Below are positions 1-10,577 of a stretch of DNA of 64,000 nucleotides, in pieces (the first letter of the stretch is position 1; every line of letters starts with the position of its first letter). The notes below the pieces were generated by a model, which was not told where the DNA came from, did no database searches, and saw only the letters and a program-made list of their open reading frames with translations. Made by a program: the position numbers and the translations under genes. Source of the stretch: Eunapius fragilis (taxonomy: Eukaryota > Porifera > Demospongiae > Spongillida > Spongillidae); NCBI GenBank assembly GCA_963681505.1, contig OY811973.1, positions 12,975,727 through 13,039,726 of the forward strand. The letters run 5' to 3'.

Positions 1-270
1 GTAGTGTGTTAGCACCTTTGGTTGTGTGGAAGCACCTTTGGTTGTGTGGTAGCACCTTTGGTTGTGTGGTAACACCTTTGATTGTGAGGTAGCACCATTG
101 GGGGTGTGGTAACACCTTTGGTTGTGTATTAGCACCTTTGTTTGTATGGTAGTACCTTTGGTTATGTAGTAGCACCTTTGGTGTATCATAGCACTAATAG
201 TACCTCTGGTTGTGTGGAGGAACCTGTGGTTGTGTGGTAGCATTGGAGTGGGGTAGCACCTTTGGTTGTG
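1..270. repeat. 20-bp minisatellite, type A (array 1)
   Basis: Tandem copies of a 20-bp unit, gtagcacctttggttgtgtg, with scattered substitutions and short indels that decay toward the right end. The left edge is cut by the window start. The same unit recurs at 3831-3995 and 4910-5365, so this is a dispersed minisatellite family within the introns or flanks of the FN3/Ig array. Confidence 0.9.
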
Positions 271-365
271 TGGGTTAACTCTTCTTCAGCTGCTTTTTAG
301 CATTCTCATTAGCTATACACTGTTAGATATCATCTTGGTGAATGATGGAGGTACGACACTTGTAC

Positions 366-520
366 AACTAGTCAGTTATCACCATGGGGATTGTACAACT
401 AGTTATCACCATGGGGACTCTGATATGGACCACATTATGTGATTAGTCCCCATGCTGATGACTAGTTGTACAGTCCCCATGGTGATGACTAGTTGTACAA
501 TCCCCATGGTGATGAGGTAC
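366..520. repeat. 27-bp minisatellite type B, copies in inverted orientation
   Basis: About two direct copies (366-416) and two to three inverted copies (455-520) of a 27-bp unit built around catcaccatgggga and tgtacaactagt. They flank a short spacer, so the segment can fold back on itself. The long direct array of the same unit is at 5775-6075. Confidence 0.8.
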
Positions 521-524
521 TAGC

Positions 525-1379
525 GCATCAATGGCTTTGTCAACAGTGGCAATTTTGTCTTTTTTGCTGTATACCAGCTGATGGATGACTACTATGACAC
601 TTCCCACCAAATGGGGATGTGGGTTACAACATCATAGAGGAATGGCATCTCAGCTTTGTACACCTCCATATCTAGGCATTGTACATCATAGCTATTGAAA
701 TATTCCAATAGTTATGTTAATAGATTCAAAGTTTTAATGAATGAGGAAAAGTTCATTTATCATATAGTTGCGTAATGTGTTGCTGAACTGTTGGTTGTTA
801 TTCTTCATGTGACCTGAATGGAGTTTGGAATATAGTGTGTATCAGGGAGGATATCCAGTACTTGAAGAATGGGGTCCATACAAATGTTTTAAACCACACC
901 CATTGCCTGTAAATCATACCCACCATATAATAACTACAACCTTGCCTGAAATCATACGACCACACCCACCCATCTATAGCTAACAACCACACCCACAATG
1001 TATAATCCAGCAACCACACCACCCTGAGTGATAAGCAATGGAACAAAGGCCAAAATGGCATATGGTTTAGGTTATGGCTTATCAGAGATAATGACAGCTT
1101 GCCTTGTGTACCTGCTTTAATAGTGTCCTAACACAAACCGACCTACTCAATCTGGTTTAGTGATCTGCCACATGGTGCCAGATACCATTAATGCATGTGG
1201 ATTTGCTGTACTCAGTCATAGCTCATTGTTAGAGAGTCCATTGTCAGGTGGCTTTAGGCAATGTACATGTACATAAACCAGCGTATAGCATATGTGATGA
1301 TATCCAAGGGCTGTACTTAATGTGTTTTGAAGACTTAAACTTATAAAATATTTAAATATGTATTATGTATCTCCTTCAG
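525..1379. other. intron or upstream flank, no coding signal
   Basis: No convincing coding exon. A stretch near 880-1020 is rich in CCACACCC-type words, inverted relative to similar intronic stretches at 2200, 7860 and 13010. A block at 1155-1240 (with gatctgccacatggt) recurs at 2670-2780 and 14230-14310, which suggests the introns were duplicated together with their exons. Confidence 0.5.
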
Positions 1380-1631
1380 CTCCACTCAGTGCTCCAACCA
1401 TTACATCACTGCGCATCTATTTAGACCAGCTAAAACTGACCTGGAGTTCTGTTTCAATAGCTACCAGCTACAGTGTTAGCATCAATGATAGCACTCCTAT
1501 CTCCCTACCTGCCAATATTACCACACACTCATTCACTGAACTAACCAATAATACAGCCTACACAGTCTCAGTGGTGGCCATCAACTGTGCTGGGAACAGC
1601 AGTCCCCCTGCAGTAATGGCTGGAAGAACAG
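1380..1631 (+). CDS. FN3 domain exon 1 of the FN3/Ig array
   Basis: An internal exon of 84 codons encoding one fibronectin type III domain, an extracellular beta-sandwich used in adhesion and receptor ectodomains. It opens after ctccttcag and closes at acag|gtatta, phase 1 at both ends. Visible FN3 landmarks are the N-terminal SAPTITSL strand, the early Trp (LTWSS), NNTAYTVSVVAINCAG with the conserved Tyr in strand F, and a C-terminal Arg-Thr-Gly. It is followed 98 bases later by an Ig exon, repeating the FN3-Ig pairing seen along the array. No signal peptide exon is visible upstream, so the gene probably begins outside the window. Confidence 0.85.
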
Positions 1632-1729
1632 GTATTAAGGGGAAATATTAAGTAGCATACACCCCTTCTCCCTGTGTTCATCCCATTCCATCCAGCTCAT
1701 TCATCAATTATTCCATCTTTTGCCCACAG

Positions 1730-2017
1730 CCTCTGTTAAATACGCTCAGATAGGGGACCTGGTGTACCTCTCCTGTGGAATCAACAGAAGGTTCCCTATG
1801 TGGACCAAGGATGATGAAAACATTACATCATCCAAACCTGTTGAGAATCCCTGCAATTGCATTTCGACAATTGACTATGCCGGGCGTCTTTTAATAACCG
1901 AACAGCTTCTGTTAATCAATGTTACAAGTGTCAGGGACTATGGTGTCTACACCTGCATTGAAAGAACATTAGAGGGAGGGAAACAAGTCACAAGCACAAT
2001 TATTGCATGTCTGCAAA
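1730..2017 (+). CDS. Ig-like domain exon 1 of the array
   Basis: A 96-codon exon bounded by tgcccacag and caaa|gtgagt, phase 1-1. It encodes an Ig-like fold: B-strand Cys in VYLSCG, core Trp in PMWTKDDENIT, and F-strand DYGVYTC, the classic D-x-G-x-Y-x-C Ig signature. An NPCNC motif between the sheets adds two cysteines and is conserved in every Ig exon of this array, which hints at an extra disulfide. Extracellular, probably glycosylated (ENIT, LINVTS sequons). The intron before it is under 100 bases, so FN3 and Ig travel as a pair. Confidence 0.85.
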
Positions 2018-2199
2018 GTGAGTTTTAGAATTGTGCATGTGTAATACATGTAGATTGATCAACTATATTGAGAAAGCCTTGAATATTGCATGAGTTTACA
2101 ATTGTCCTCATATTGTGCAGCAGGTGGTATATTCAGGAATTGAAGAACTGGTTCCTTCAAAATCATGCACAAATATGTTTGCAATGACATGCTCACCTA

Positions 2200-2308
2200 C
2201 AACCCCACCCACAAATATATTGCCTACAACCTCACCCACTCATCTATTGCCTACAACCCCACCCACTCATCTATTGCCTACAACCCCACCCACTCATCTA
2301 TTGCCTAC
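2200..2308. repeat. 27-bp intronic tandem repeat
   Basis: About four copies of a unit containing ccacccactcatctattgcc. Single diverged copies occur in the introns before the other FN3 exons (7860-7980, 13010-13085), marking homologous intron sequence. Confidence 0.75.
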
Positions 2309-2938
2309 AACTGCATCATCCCATGCCATCAGTTATGGTTCCAACCACACCCTCTATTTCGGTTACATAAAGTACATGGGTTGCATCTGCCTGGGCCCAC
2401 CCACCCCTAACACCACACACCCTCCTAATTTGTGCATTCTAATGCACACAAACCAAACTGTCATTACCTCTGATAAGCCGCATAGCCTAAACCATATGCC
2501 ATCGTGGCCTTTGTTTGTTCCATTGCTTCAGTGCATGTATGCCTTTGGTCACCACCTGATAGTCCATGGTGTGTACAGTACCCATTTTAGGTAAAAAGCC
2601 TTGCATGATGCACACACTATGATTTCCAAGAATATGTCATAATCACAAACATAACTACTCTAAAAATGTTTAGTGATCTGCCATATTGTACCAGATAGCA
2701 GACTTGCTGCACTGAGTCATAGGTCATTATTATAAGGTTGATGATCAGTCTGTTGTCATGTGGCTGTAGGCAATGCACATACATTTGTGGGGTGATATCA
2801 GAACATACTAGACAAGGTTCCATATAGGAATCCTGCGGTACTATGAAATCATCCTAAAAATCCCGAGTGGACATGACTAAATGAGTTTTGGACACTTTAA
2901 AGGCTTTAAAAAACTATTAGCTGTTATTACTTTTTCAG
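2309..2938. other. intron between Ig exon 1 and FN3 exon 2
   Basis: No exon seen. It contains the gatctgccatat block shared with the introns near 1155 and 14230, immediately upstream of FN3 exon 2. Confidence 0.5.
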
Positions 2939-3187
2939 CTCAGCTCAGTGCTCCAACCATTACATCACTGGAAAGCATTTATTTAGACCAGCTAACAGCA
3001 ACCTGGGTATCTGTTCCCACGGCTACCAGCTACAATGTCAATATCAATGGCGGCACTCCTATCTCCCTACCTGCTAATGTTAACACATACACATTTACCG
3101 GACTGAATAATCGGTACTACACTGTCTCAGTGGTGGCCATCAACTGTGCTGGGGTCAGTAGTCCTGCTACAGGGTATGGAAAAACAT
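2939..3187 (+). CDS. FN3 domain exon 2 of the array
   Basis: An 83-codon FN3 exon between tttttcag and acat|gtgagt, phase 1-1. It has the same SAPTITSL, Trp (TATWVSVPTATSYNV), TPISLPANV and YTVSVVAINCAG landmarks as its paralogues, with one small deletion in the loop before strand F (NNRYYTVS instead of NNTVYTVS). Its partner Ig exon lies 1.1 kb downstream because two minisatellite-rich insertions lengthened the intron. Confidence 0.85.
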
Positions 3188-3830
3188 GTGAGTAATGAGG
3201 AGTATGTGTCATTTGTTGATTATCATTATATGTGACTAGTAAGTGGGATACATGTATATGTATAAAAGCAATGCATACACGTAGGTATTAGTATCTAACC
3301 AATTTAGACAATAGCAATACGTACGCAGCAACAGATAAGTTTATCGCACATAATGGAAATAATATGCATGCATAGCAACCATTTAACTCAAGCAATGTTT
3401 ATGTACACTGGGATCAAAAACCTAAGACCAACTTACAATTTTCAACTTTGGCTCCTATGATATATTTAACTATTAAACATTGTAGTGTAAATAACATGGA
3501 CAAATGAACCAACAGCAATGCGCAAGTGCCATCAGTAGCATTTGTAATTAGGTAGCTGAGGCATAGCTGTTGGTGAATCTCCCCTCGTGGTAAATCTTTA
3601 TTTACTGGTTCAATACTACTAACCAAAGGCTATTGGGGGAGTAGAAAAACCAAGTTGGCTTGAAATGTCTAGTCAAAATGTTTGGTCTGACATAATATAA
3701 GCAGAAACATGCCCTGTGTAACAATCACCACATACCTTAAAAAAAACCTCTTTGCCAAACTTTTGGTTTGAAGTGTAACATTTGCAACTTGCATAACGTG
3801 AGTCATGTAGCACAACTTCAAGAGTGAATA
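3188..3830. other. intron, no coding signal
   Basis: AT-rich intronic sequence between FN3 exon 2 and the type A minisatellite. Nothing recognisable. Confidence 0.5.
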
Positions 3831-3995
3831 TGTGGTTGCACCTTTGGTTTTATAGTAGCTCCTTTGGTTGTGTGGTAGCACCTTTGGTTGTATGGTAGCA
3901 CCTTTGGTTGTGTGGTAACACCTTTGGTAGTGTGGTAGCACCTTTGGTAGTGTGGTAACACTTTGGTTGTGTGGTAGTACCTTTGGTTGTATGGT
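3831..3995. repeat. 20-bp minisatellite, type A (array 2)
   Basis: About eight diverged copies of the gtagcacctttggttgtgtg unit, inside the intron between FN3 exon 2 and Ig exon 2. Confidence 0.9.
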
Positions 3996-4322
3996 CTGCA
4001 TGTACAGACTTCAGTTGGTAACTGTCTGAATATGGCTATTGAGGTGCTGGGTGTGTGCAATTCCATAAATTCACAAATTTGACCCATGCAACAACATTCC
4101 TAACTGATCAAAACGTTTGATTCTTTGTCAACGAGCTTTAGTTCATGGTATGGAATAAAAATGCCACTAACTGATAGAGAAGGTTTAAAACTATTAGGCA
4201 ACATTGGAATTACTCTTACTCAGTGCTTCCATGACATAAGCTGCTAGAATAAAAAAGGAAAACAAATGCAACTAGTACCAAAGGTCCCTCAATTCATCAC
4301 TGACTGTCTCTTGTGCCTACAG

Positions 4323-4604
4323 CCTCCATAATATATGCTCAAATCGGACAACAGGTGTGGCTCTCCTGTGGATTAAACTACAGATTCCTCTCAAGATGGG
4401 AGAAAGACAAGGAAAACATTACATCGTCCGATCCAGCCCATAACCCCTGCAACTGTGTTACACAAATGATTTATAGCCGTAGTATATTTAGAGAACTGGT
4501 TATCACAGTTACAAGTGACAGAGACTATGGTGTCTATACCTGTACTGAATCATACTATGTGGGAACAGAGTATATCATAAACACAATTGTTACATGTCCA
4601 CCAA
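4323..4604 (+). CDS. Ig-like domain exon 2 of the array
   Basis: A 94-codon exon after ttgtgcctacag, ending at ccaa|gtaagt, phase 1-1. Ig landmarks are WLSCG (B-strand Cys), SRWEKDKENIT (core Trp), HNPCNC, and DYGVYTC (F-strand). The final VTCPPS again places a Cys just before the splice site. The domain is the most diverged of the array in its loops, which would be expected of a ligand-facing module but is not proof of one. Confidence 0.83.
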
Positions 4605-4909
4605 GTAAGTTCTAGAATTCTACATGCGTACGTATTAAATTTTTGTGAATCCTTGTATTTTATTGTACATTGCCCTGCTGATTTGTGCATGTATGTGTGT
4701 GCATATGTGCACACATGTATTCATATGTGTAAATTCCTGCACACATTAACTCAATGTATTGTTGGCTTGTAATTACTTTGCAAAGAAAGCCTCCTGACAG
4801 CTACTAGCAAGTCTGTGACCAAACCTTGGTATCGTCACCGCATTATGTAACCATTATGATGTAAACCATCTCACAAAATCACATCACTGGATAAAAGCCT
4901 AGCTGAGCT

Positions 4910-5365
4910 TTGGATGTGTGGTAGCACCTTTGGTTGTATGATAGCACCTTTGGTTGTGTGGTAGCACCGTTGGTTGTGTGGTAACACCTTTGGTTGTGTG
5001 GTAGCACCTTTGGTTGTGTGGTAGCACCTTTGGTTGTGTGGTAGCACCTTTGGTTGTGTGATAACACCTTTGGTAGTGTGGTAGCACCTTTGGTTGTGTG
5101 ATAGCACCTTTGGTTGTGTGGTAGCACCTTTGGTTGTGTGGTAGCTTCTTTGGTTGTGTGGTAGCACCTTTGGTTGTGTGGTAGCACCTTTGGTTGTGTG
5201 GTAGCACTTTTGGTTGTATGATAGCACCTTTGGTTGTGTGGTAGCACCTTTGGTTGTGTGATAGCACCTTTGGTTGTGTGGTAGCACCTTTGGTTGTGTG
5301 ATAGCACCTTTGGTTGTGTGGTAGCACTTTTGGTTGTATGGTAGCACCTTTGGTTGTGTGGAAGA
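4910..5365. repeat. 20-bp minisatellite, type A (main array, about 22 copies)
   Basis: The longest and cleanest array of the gtagcacctttggttgtgtg unit. Because 20 is not a multiple of three and the unit has no stop in any minus frame, all three minus frames stay open across it. Those peptides (YHTTKGATTQPK-like) are artefacts of the repeat, not genes. Confidence 0.95.
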
Positions 5366-5774
5366 AAACCAAGTATTGACTAGGTGCTCTTGGATTTACT
5401 ATTTGGCATTTTATGAGTAGTTTTTTGCACCAAATGTACTTATATCCACACCTCCACATTAATTATGCAAGGTTTCCAATGTCCATTCATTTTATCTCAT
5501 TTCGTTATTCAGTTATCAACAGTTTCCCAACCAAATGATATTTTCCTTAGGTGCTCATGGATTATATGAGAGTAGTCAGTGTACTTATTTAGCATCATTT
5601 ATCAGAGCTTAGGGCCTTCAAATCACACTTTCGTTGAATGGTTAATGAGATACACCCACTTAGAAAACAATCATCACGTGCCTCTATCGTCAGTCAGCCA
5701 TGCCCAGACCTAGCTGTTTTTGATTTAAGAATTCAATTTGAAATAAAATGCAAGATGACCGCCGATGTATGGGA
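5366..5774. other. intron, no coding signal
   Basis: No exon seen. A block at about 5727-5770 (around aaaatgcaagatgaccg) has a reverse-complement relative near 39510-39560, so a short dispersed repeat lies here. Confidence 0.5.
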
Positions 5775-6075
5775 CATTGGGGACTGTACAATTAGTCATC
5801 AGCATGGGGACCGTACAACTAGTCATCAGCATAGGGACTGTGCAACTAGTCATCACCATGGGGACTGTACAACTAATCATCACCATGGCGACTGTATAAC
5901 TAGTCATAAGCATGGGGACTGTACAACTAGTCATCAGCATGGGGACTGTGCAACTAGTCATCACCATGGGGACTGTACAACTAATCATCACCATGGGGAC
6001 TGTACAACTAGTCATCACCATGAGGACCGTACAACTAGTCATCACCATGGGAACTGTACAACTAGTCATCAGCAT
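5775..6075. repeat. 27-bp minisatellite, type B (about 11 copies)
   Basis: Tandem 27-bp units built from catcaccatgggga plus tgtacaactagt. A unit of exactly nine codons with no stops keeps frames open on both strands, giving repetitive His/Thr-rich or Met/Thr/Val-rich peptides. No splice or domain evidence supports translation. Confidence 0.93.
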
Positions 6076-6088
6076 GCGCACTATGGTT

Positions 6089-6132
6089 AACTTTAGTATA
6101 AACGCACATAAATGTGCGTTTATACTAAAGTT
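6089..6132. repeat. perfect 21-bp inverted repeat (hairpin)
   Basis: Arms of 21 bases (aactttagtataaacgcac and its reverse complement) separated by 2 bases. It sits between the type B minisatellite and a retrotransposon relic, and could be a minimal foldback element or an extruded hairpin. Confidence 0.85.
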
Positions 6133-6263
6133 ATGCGTTAATTATATCAGCAATTATAGTTTGGAGTCAGGCATAAATGAGGTGAACCTCATTAATAAAC
6201 ACAACACAGCACACCATTTATTACATAAACATAATCAACAAAACAAACAGAACAAAAGAATGA

Positions 6264-6804
6264 AATAAAAATCCAATTTTGGCAATTCTGCCGGTAGCCC
6301 AGCACCATCATCCATTCCAACACCACTTCTCCACTTGATGCGAGAACCACGCAAGCAAAGATTTGTTGCTCGAAGTATTGCAAAACTCAGCTTTGCACGC
6401 AGCCATCCTGTAGTTTGCCCCAGTGGTTTCTCCCATTTAATGCTAATGCTTTGGGCTAACCTTTTAAGTAAGAAATTCGCCTCTCTACCCAGCATTCCAT
6501 CAGTAGATACAACAAAAGGGGTAAAAGATGCTCGACGTGCTTCAGCTGCACTGTTGTACTTCCGTTTCTTCTCTTCTTCTGCTGAGGAAAGTACTGCAAC
6601 TGTGTTCCGATGTATGTGCGATGGTGCATCGGTGTCTACTACTCGCACATCTAGCAAGGCTACTGCCTGAGGTTCCCAAAGACCTCTAATACTGATGTCC
6701 GCAATCAAGGCAGGGGTACCGTCTCTGATGTTAGCCTCCTTCACAACTGGCTCCTTTATCGTTTGGATAACCATAGTCTGCCCGCAGGGATGAGGATTGT
6801 ACAA
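6264..6804 (-). pseudogene. non-LTR retrotransposon C-terminal relic (copy 1)
   Basis: A minus-strand open frame matches, from memory, the C-terminal region of a reverse-transcriptase protein widespread in cnidarian and sponge genomes. It contains EANIRDGTPALIADISIRG, WEPQAVALLDVRVVDTDA, AEEEKKRKY, SFTPFVVSTDG and GWLRAKLSFAILRATNLC, ending near MDDGAG. The RT catalytic core is absent. No terminal repeats are seen, consistent with a 5'-truncated LINE copy. Partner fragments of the same family lie at 11890, 15895, 23400 and 39960. Confidence 0.75.
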
Positions 6805-8103
6805 CTATGTAGTATCCAAACCAATATCACAATCGAGCTCAATTTAACAATAATATCACACGTACACGTACACGTGCTTATAGTAAACAGGATGAGACCG
6901 GAGAGATTGCATCTTTAACTCGCGTTTTCTTCGCTTGAGGAGAAAATAGCATTCCAAGCTAAGGTGGAGGCCGCAAAGAGGATAGCTTTCCACACGTTCA
7001 GCGAAAACACGAAAACAAGACCTTTATGCCTAGGCTGTCGTGACTGAGTCACAAGGAGAGCAGTTAGGCACGCAGCAAACCGGTTAAAACCGTGCAACCG
7101 GACCGGCGGCGACGGCCCTGGTAACATGTATAGGTGTTGCGAGCGTGTTTCTAATTAGCGGCGTCGAACTCAGCCACAGGGAAAGAATCATTTAGAAATC
7201 ATTGTGTGATTGAACACATAAATCATACGCTCGCGTGTGATTTGTATGTCGAATGACAAAATGGATTCCACTCATTATTTCCCCCTGTGAGCGGATGAAG
7301 TAAAAATTAACCAACAGGACAAATCAATCGCGACTGAACCTTCTACGTATATGTACCGAATTTGCATTGAAATGAGGCTATTTGGTACTTAATCCTTGTA
7401 ACGTCGGTACCCCGCATGGGTAAGACACCAAATGCGGTGTTTTCAAATATAGCAGTAGTGTAGTATGTACATGTATATGTAGTGTCACAAATAGGAAACA
7501 AGTAGCGTTCATTTATCGGTAGATCTATCGATTTGATTTGAATGCTATGAATATAAATCCATAAGGCCCATTTCTCGTAGAACGATCCATATAGAACACA
7601 GCTGTACTCTTGCATTTTAGAATCGTGCTGTATAATGTTATACTGCTCAGTGTACATGTACGAATGATTTAAGTTGGGAGGCATGCAGTTCCGAAAATCA
7701 TCGGCGTGAATTCTTAAGTACATGTCAATGTAGCAATAGAACATAATGAGTTTAGAAATTGTCCTCATTTGAAAAGGTTGCATTAGGAGCGGATCCAGGA
7801 CTGGAAGGGCTGGGTCCCTACTCAATCAAGCACAGTTTTTTTATAGCCATATCCAAACACACCCACTTACCTTCCTTACCACCATGTCCACTCATCTACT
7901 ACCTAAAACTGTTCTATTGTCTTCAACAACACCCACCCATCTATTGACCTGCAACCACACCCACCATCTACTGCCTTAAACCACATGGACCCATCATGGC
8001 CTCTATATTGGCTCTCACGCCTACCACAAACACCCCCTCCTAATTTGTACATTTTAATCCAAGCATTTTCACAACAGCCAAACAGTCACTCTTTCACTTT
8101 CAG
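6805..8103. other. intron, no coding signal
   Basis: No supported exon. Near 7185-7245 is a diverged relative (aatcatttagaaatcattgt) of the inverted repeat at 11378-11520. At 7860-7980 are CCACACCCACC-type words also found before the other FN3 exons. Confidence 0.5.
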
Positions 8104-8340
8104 CTCCTCCCAGTGCTCCAACCATTACATCACTGAGAAGCATCTATTCAAACCAGCTAACAGTGACTTGGTTTCCCACGGCTACCAGCTACAGAGTCAG
8201 CATCAATGGCAACACTCCTATCTCCCTACCTGCTAGTGCTAACACATACACATTCACTGGACTGACCAATAACACAGTCTACACTGTCTCAGTGGTGGCC
8301 ATCAACTGTGCTGGGGACAGTAGTGCCGCTGTAATGACAG
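8104..8340 (+). CDS. FN3 domain exon 3 of the array
   Basis: A 79-codon exon from ctttcag to gacag|gtacat, phase 1-1. It encodes SAPTITSL, VTWFPTATSYRVSI, TPISLPASANTYTFTG and NNTVYTVSVVAINCAG, a near-consensus FN3 domain for this family. It lacks about four residues before the Trp-distal loop and at the C-terminus compared with exon 1. It pairs with the Ig exon that starts 83 bases downstream. Confidence 0.87.
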
Positions 8341-8422
8341 GTACATAGTTTGACTTTAAAAGACACCCCTCCTCCCCATGTCATTCCTTTCTGTCCAGCT
8401 CATTCACTTCTTGTGCCCACAG

Positions 8423-8707
8423 CCTCCGTACGATCTGCGCAGATAGGAGACCTGGTACACCTCTCATGTAGAGATCGCGTTTCCACTACGTGGACCAAGG
8501 ACGAAATAAGCATTACGTCATCCAACCCTGATGATAACCCCTGCAACTGTATTTTGTTCAATGACTACAACCTACGAACCGGGAGAGTGACAGCAGCGCA
8601 TCTGGTTATCAATGTAACAAGTGACGGGGACTATGGTGTCTACACCTGCATTAAAAAAATAATAACTGAGGAGGTTGTCTCAACTACAATTGTTACATGT
8701 CTACAAA
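8423..8707 (+). CDS. Ig-like domain exon 3 of the array
   Basis: A 95-codon exon from tgcccacag to caaa|gtgagt, phase 1-1. Ig landmarks are VHLSC, TTWTKDEISIT, NPCNC and DYGVYTC, with VTCLQS at the end. The loop after NPCNC is expanded with charged residues (NLRTGRVTAAH) relative to its neighbours. Confidence 0.87.
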
Positions 8708-10298
8708 GTGAGTTTTTTTACAATCGTACATGTGTAATATTATATATGACATTGTGTATACATCCTATTGCTCCGTGTATATAATAATGTGCCGATGATT
8801 TAATACCGCATCCGTGAGTCATAATTTGGGGAAAATAATAAACCAAAAGGTCCGTTAGCAATACACAGTGGTTTAGGACCAGGACATTTGGTAGGAAAGG
8901 ATTTTTCATTTCAAGTGGGAAAACTGTTGTGTAATACCCTACAGTATCACAATATTAGATAAATCTGTAAGGATTCATAAAGTGTAAAGAGCCGTGAGAA
9001 GGGAAAGCATTAATCATGCCATTTTCCACCCTAGCTTAAAAACATGAGCTAGTTATGTATCCGACAGTACAAACTCAATTATAAAGGAATGATTAGATAG
9101 AACCTTTTATTAGCATTTCAATGATACTTGATTTATGACATTCTCATGAATTGTGCTAAAGATATTTGTTTATTTGCGGTCCAAAATGACGCCATTTTTA
9201 CCCAAACCTACTTTAGATTCATTGCTCAACGAAGCTAGAGCGCTATATACTGTGTTGTGTGTTTAAATACTTTCATCTATCGTTGGCCCTTAGTATAATG
9301 CTCGCCGAATCCTGCCGATTCTTAAACCGACGCGACAAAACACTTCGTAACAGATCAATACTATAACGATAATTTGTTAATAACGGGTAGAAATAGCCAC
9401 AAATAAGAGACTGGGGACTATTAAAGCCACTACGCTACGATGCAAGCGAAGTTGTTCTCGGGCCTTAGTGCTATCCGATTGATAGCATTTGTATTCTTAA
9501 TGATGCGCCGTCTATGCTGTTTTGTTAGTAACGAGAGTGCTTCGTGCGCGCGCACTTTTGTCTTTTGTTGTCTGTACGTGTACATATTTATACTAGGGGA
9601 GTCCAATGAGCTGAAGGAATCCCTTCGGTACGTTTATAAGCGATCTACCGAACGATTAAGTTATATTAAGATCAAAATATCATTGGGTTGATTTTAATAA
9701 ATTATTCTGAAATGACTATTAACATAAAATGCTATGATATGGTAGTAAATGTTTAGTATTATTAATATGTTTTGTTAAAACGTTTCAATTCATTACAGTT
9801 GGATATATAGTTAATCTTGATTGTTTTGATTAGATTTTTATTAATTAATATCATGATTTACTTAGCACCACCTCATTATAAGCAACAATACAAACAATTT
9901 AGGTTTATTGGTTCACAACAATTTGAAAATGTCCTGGTCACCAATGGTTTTAAACCACTGTGCAATATTAAGTTGTTGATTTAGTACAGCTACCTATTAT
10001 AAATCACACAGTTTTGTTTTTAAAATAAAAGGTACCCTTTGCAGGGCGAGCTGAGCTTGCTTTTAATATATCGGTTCGGTACTTTCGGTACTTTTAATTA
10101 AGGCATCAGAAAATTGCATTTTAAGAGGCAAACTGGTTAGAAAACAATACCCTCCTATTAAATTACTTCTTTAGAAGCTAAAAAAAAAAACTTGTACCAT
10201 CATTCAACTCACCGCCTTTTCGCTATAGACTATACAAGGAGGACGCTGAAGTTAATTAATCGCCATCAATAATTGCAATATAACCTCGTCATTCGAAA
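8708..10298. other. long non-coding stretch
   Basis: No exon, tRNA or clear repeat recognised. Short open frames here have no splice, domain or codon-usage support. Confidence 0.5.
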
Positions 10299-10577
10299 AT
10301 GAATCCAGAAGCTAATGAACAATCGAAATGCAAATGCAGCAAAGCCAGATCGTGTTTATTGTGCGGAATTAGATGCAAGATATGTGGATGCGCGTGTGAT
10401 GGCACAGTGGCGCTTGCTCGGATGACTGGACAAAGGGGTCCGCTTAAGCGATCAGCAACCAAAAGCTCGGCATTTAGAAAGAGACGCAGCGAAAATGGCC
10501 AAATCAAAATATCCGAAGCAAGCCCTGAAGCCGTTATGTTTCTCCTGTATAAGAATAATTTATACCCTGGACAATAA
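10299..10577 (+). CDS. small Cys-rich basic protein or first exon, unknown
   Basis: A 92-codon open frame starting with ATG in an A-rich context. Its N-terminal half has a tight cysteine cluster, CKCSKARSCLLCGIRC followed by KICGCAC, reminiscent of zinc-binding CXC-type motifs. The rest is Arg/Lys/Ser-rich (FRKRRSENG). I do not recognise the family. It may be a complete small protein, a first exon, or a relic of a mobile element's DNA-binding protein. The cysteine spacing is the only argument that it is real. Confidence 0.35.
   Translation: MNPEANEQSKCKCSKARSCLLCGIRCKICGCACDGTVALARMTGQRGPLKRSATKSSAFRKRRSENGQIKISEASPEAVMFLLYKNNLYPGQ

Noticed and set aside
4871-5459. Three long overlapping minus-strand open frames (142-186 codons) of YHTTKGATTQPK-type repeats
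   Set aside because: They are the three registers of a stop-free 20-bp minisatellite. No domain, no splice context, frames equally open.
5638-6268. Open frames on both strands with His/Thr-rich or Met/Thr/Val-rich nine-residue repeats
   Set aside because: Produced by the 27-bp minisatellite whose length is a multiple of three; the opposite strand is equally open.
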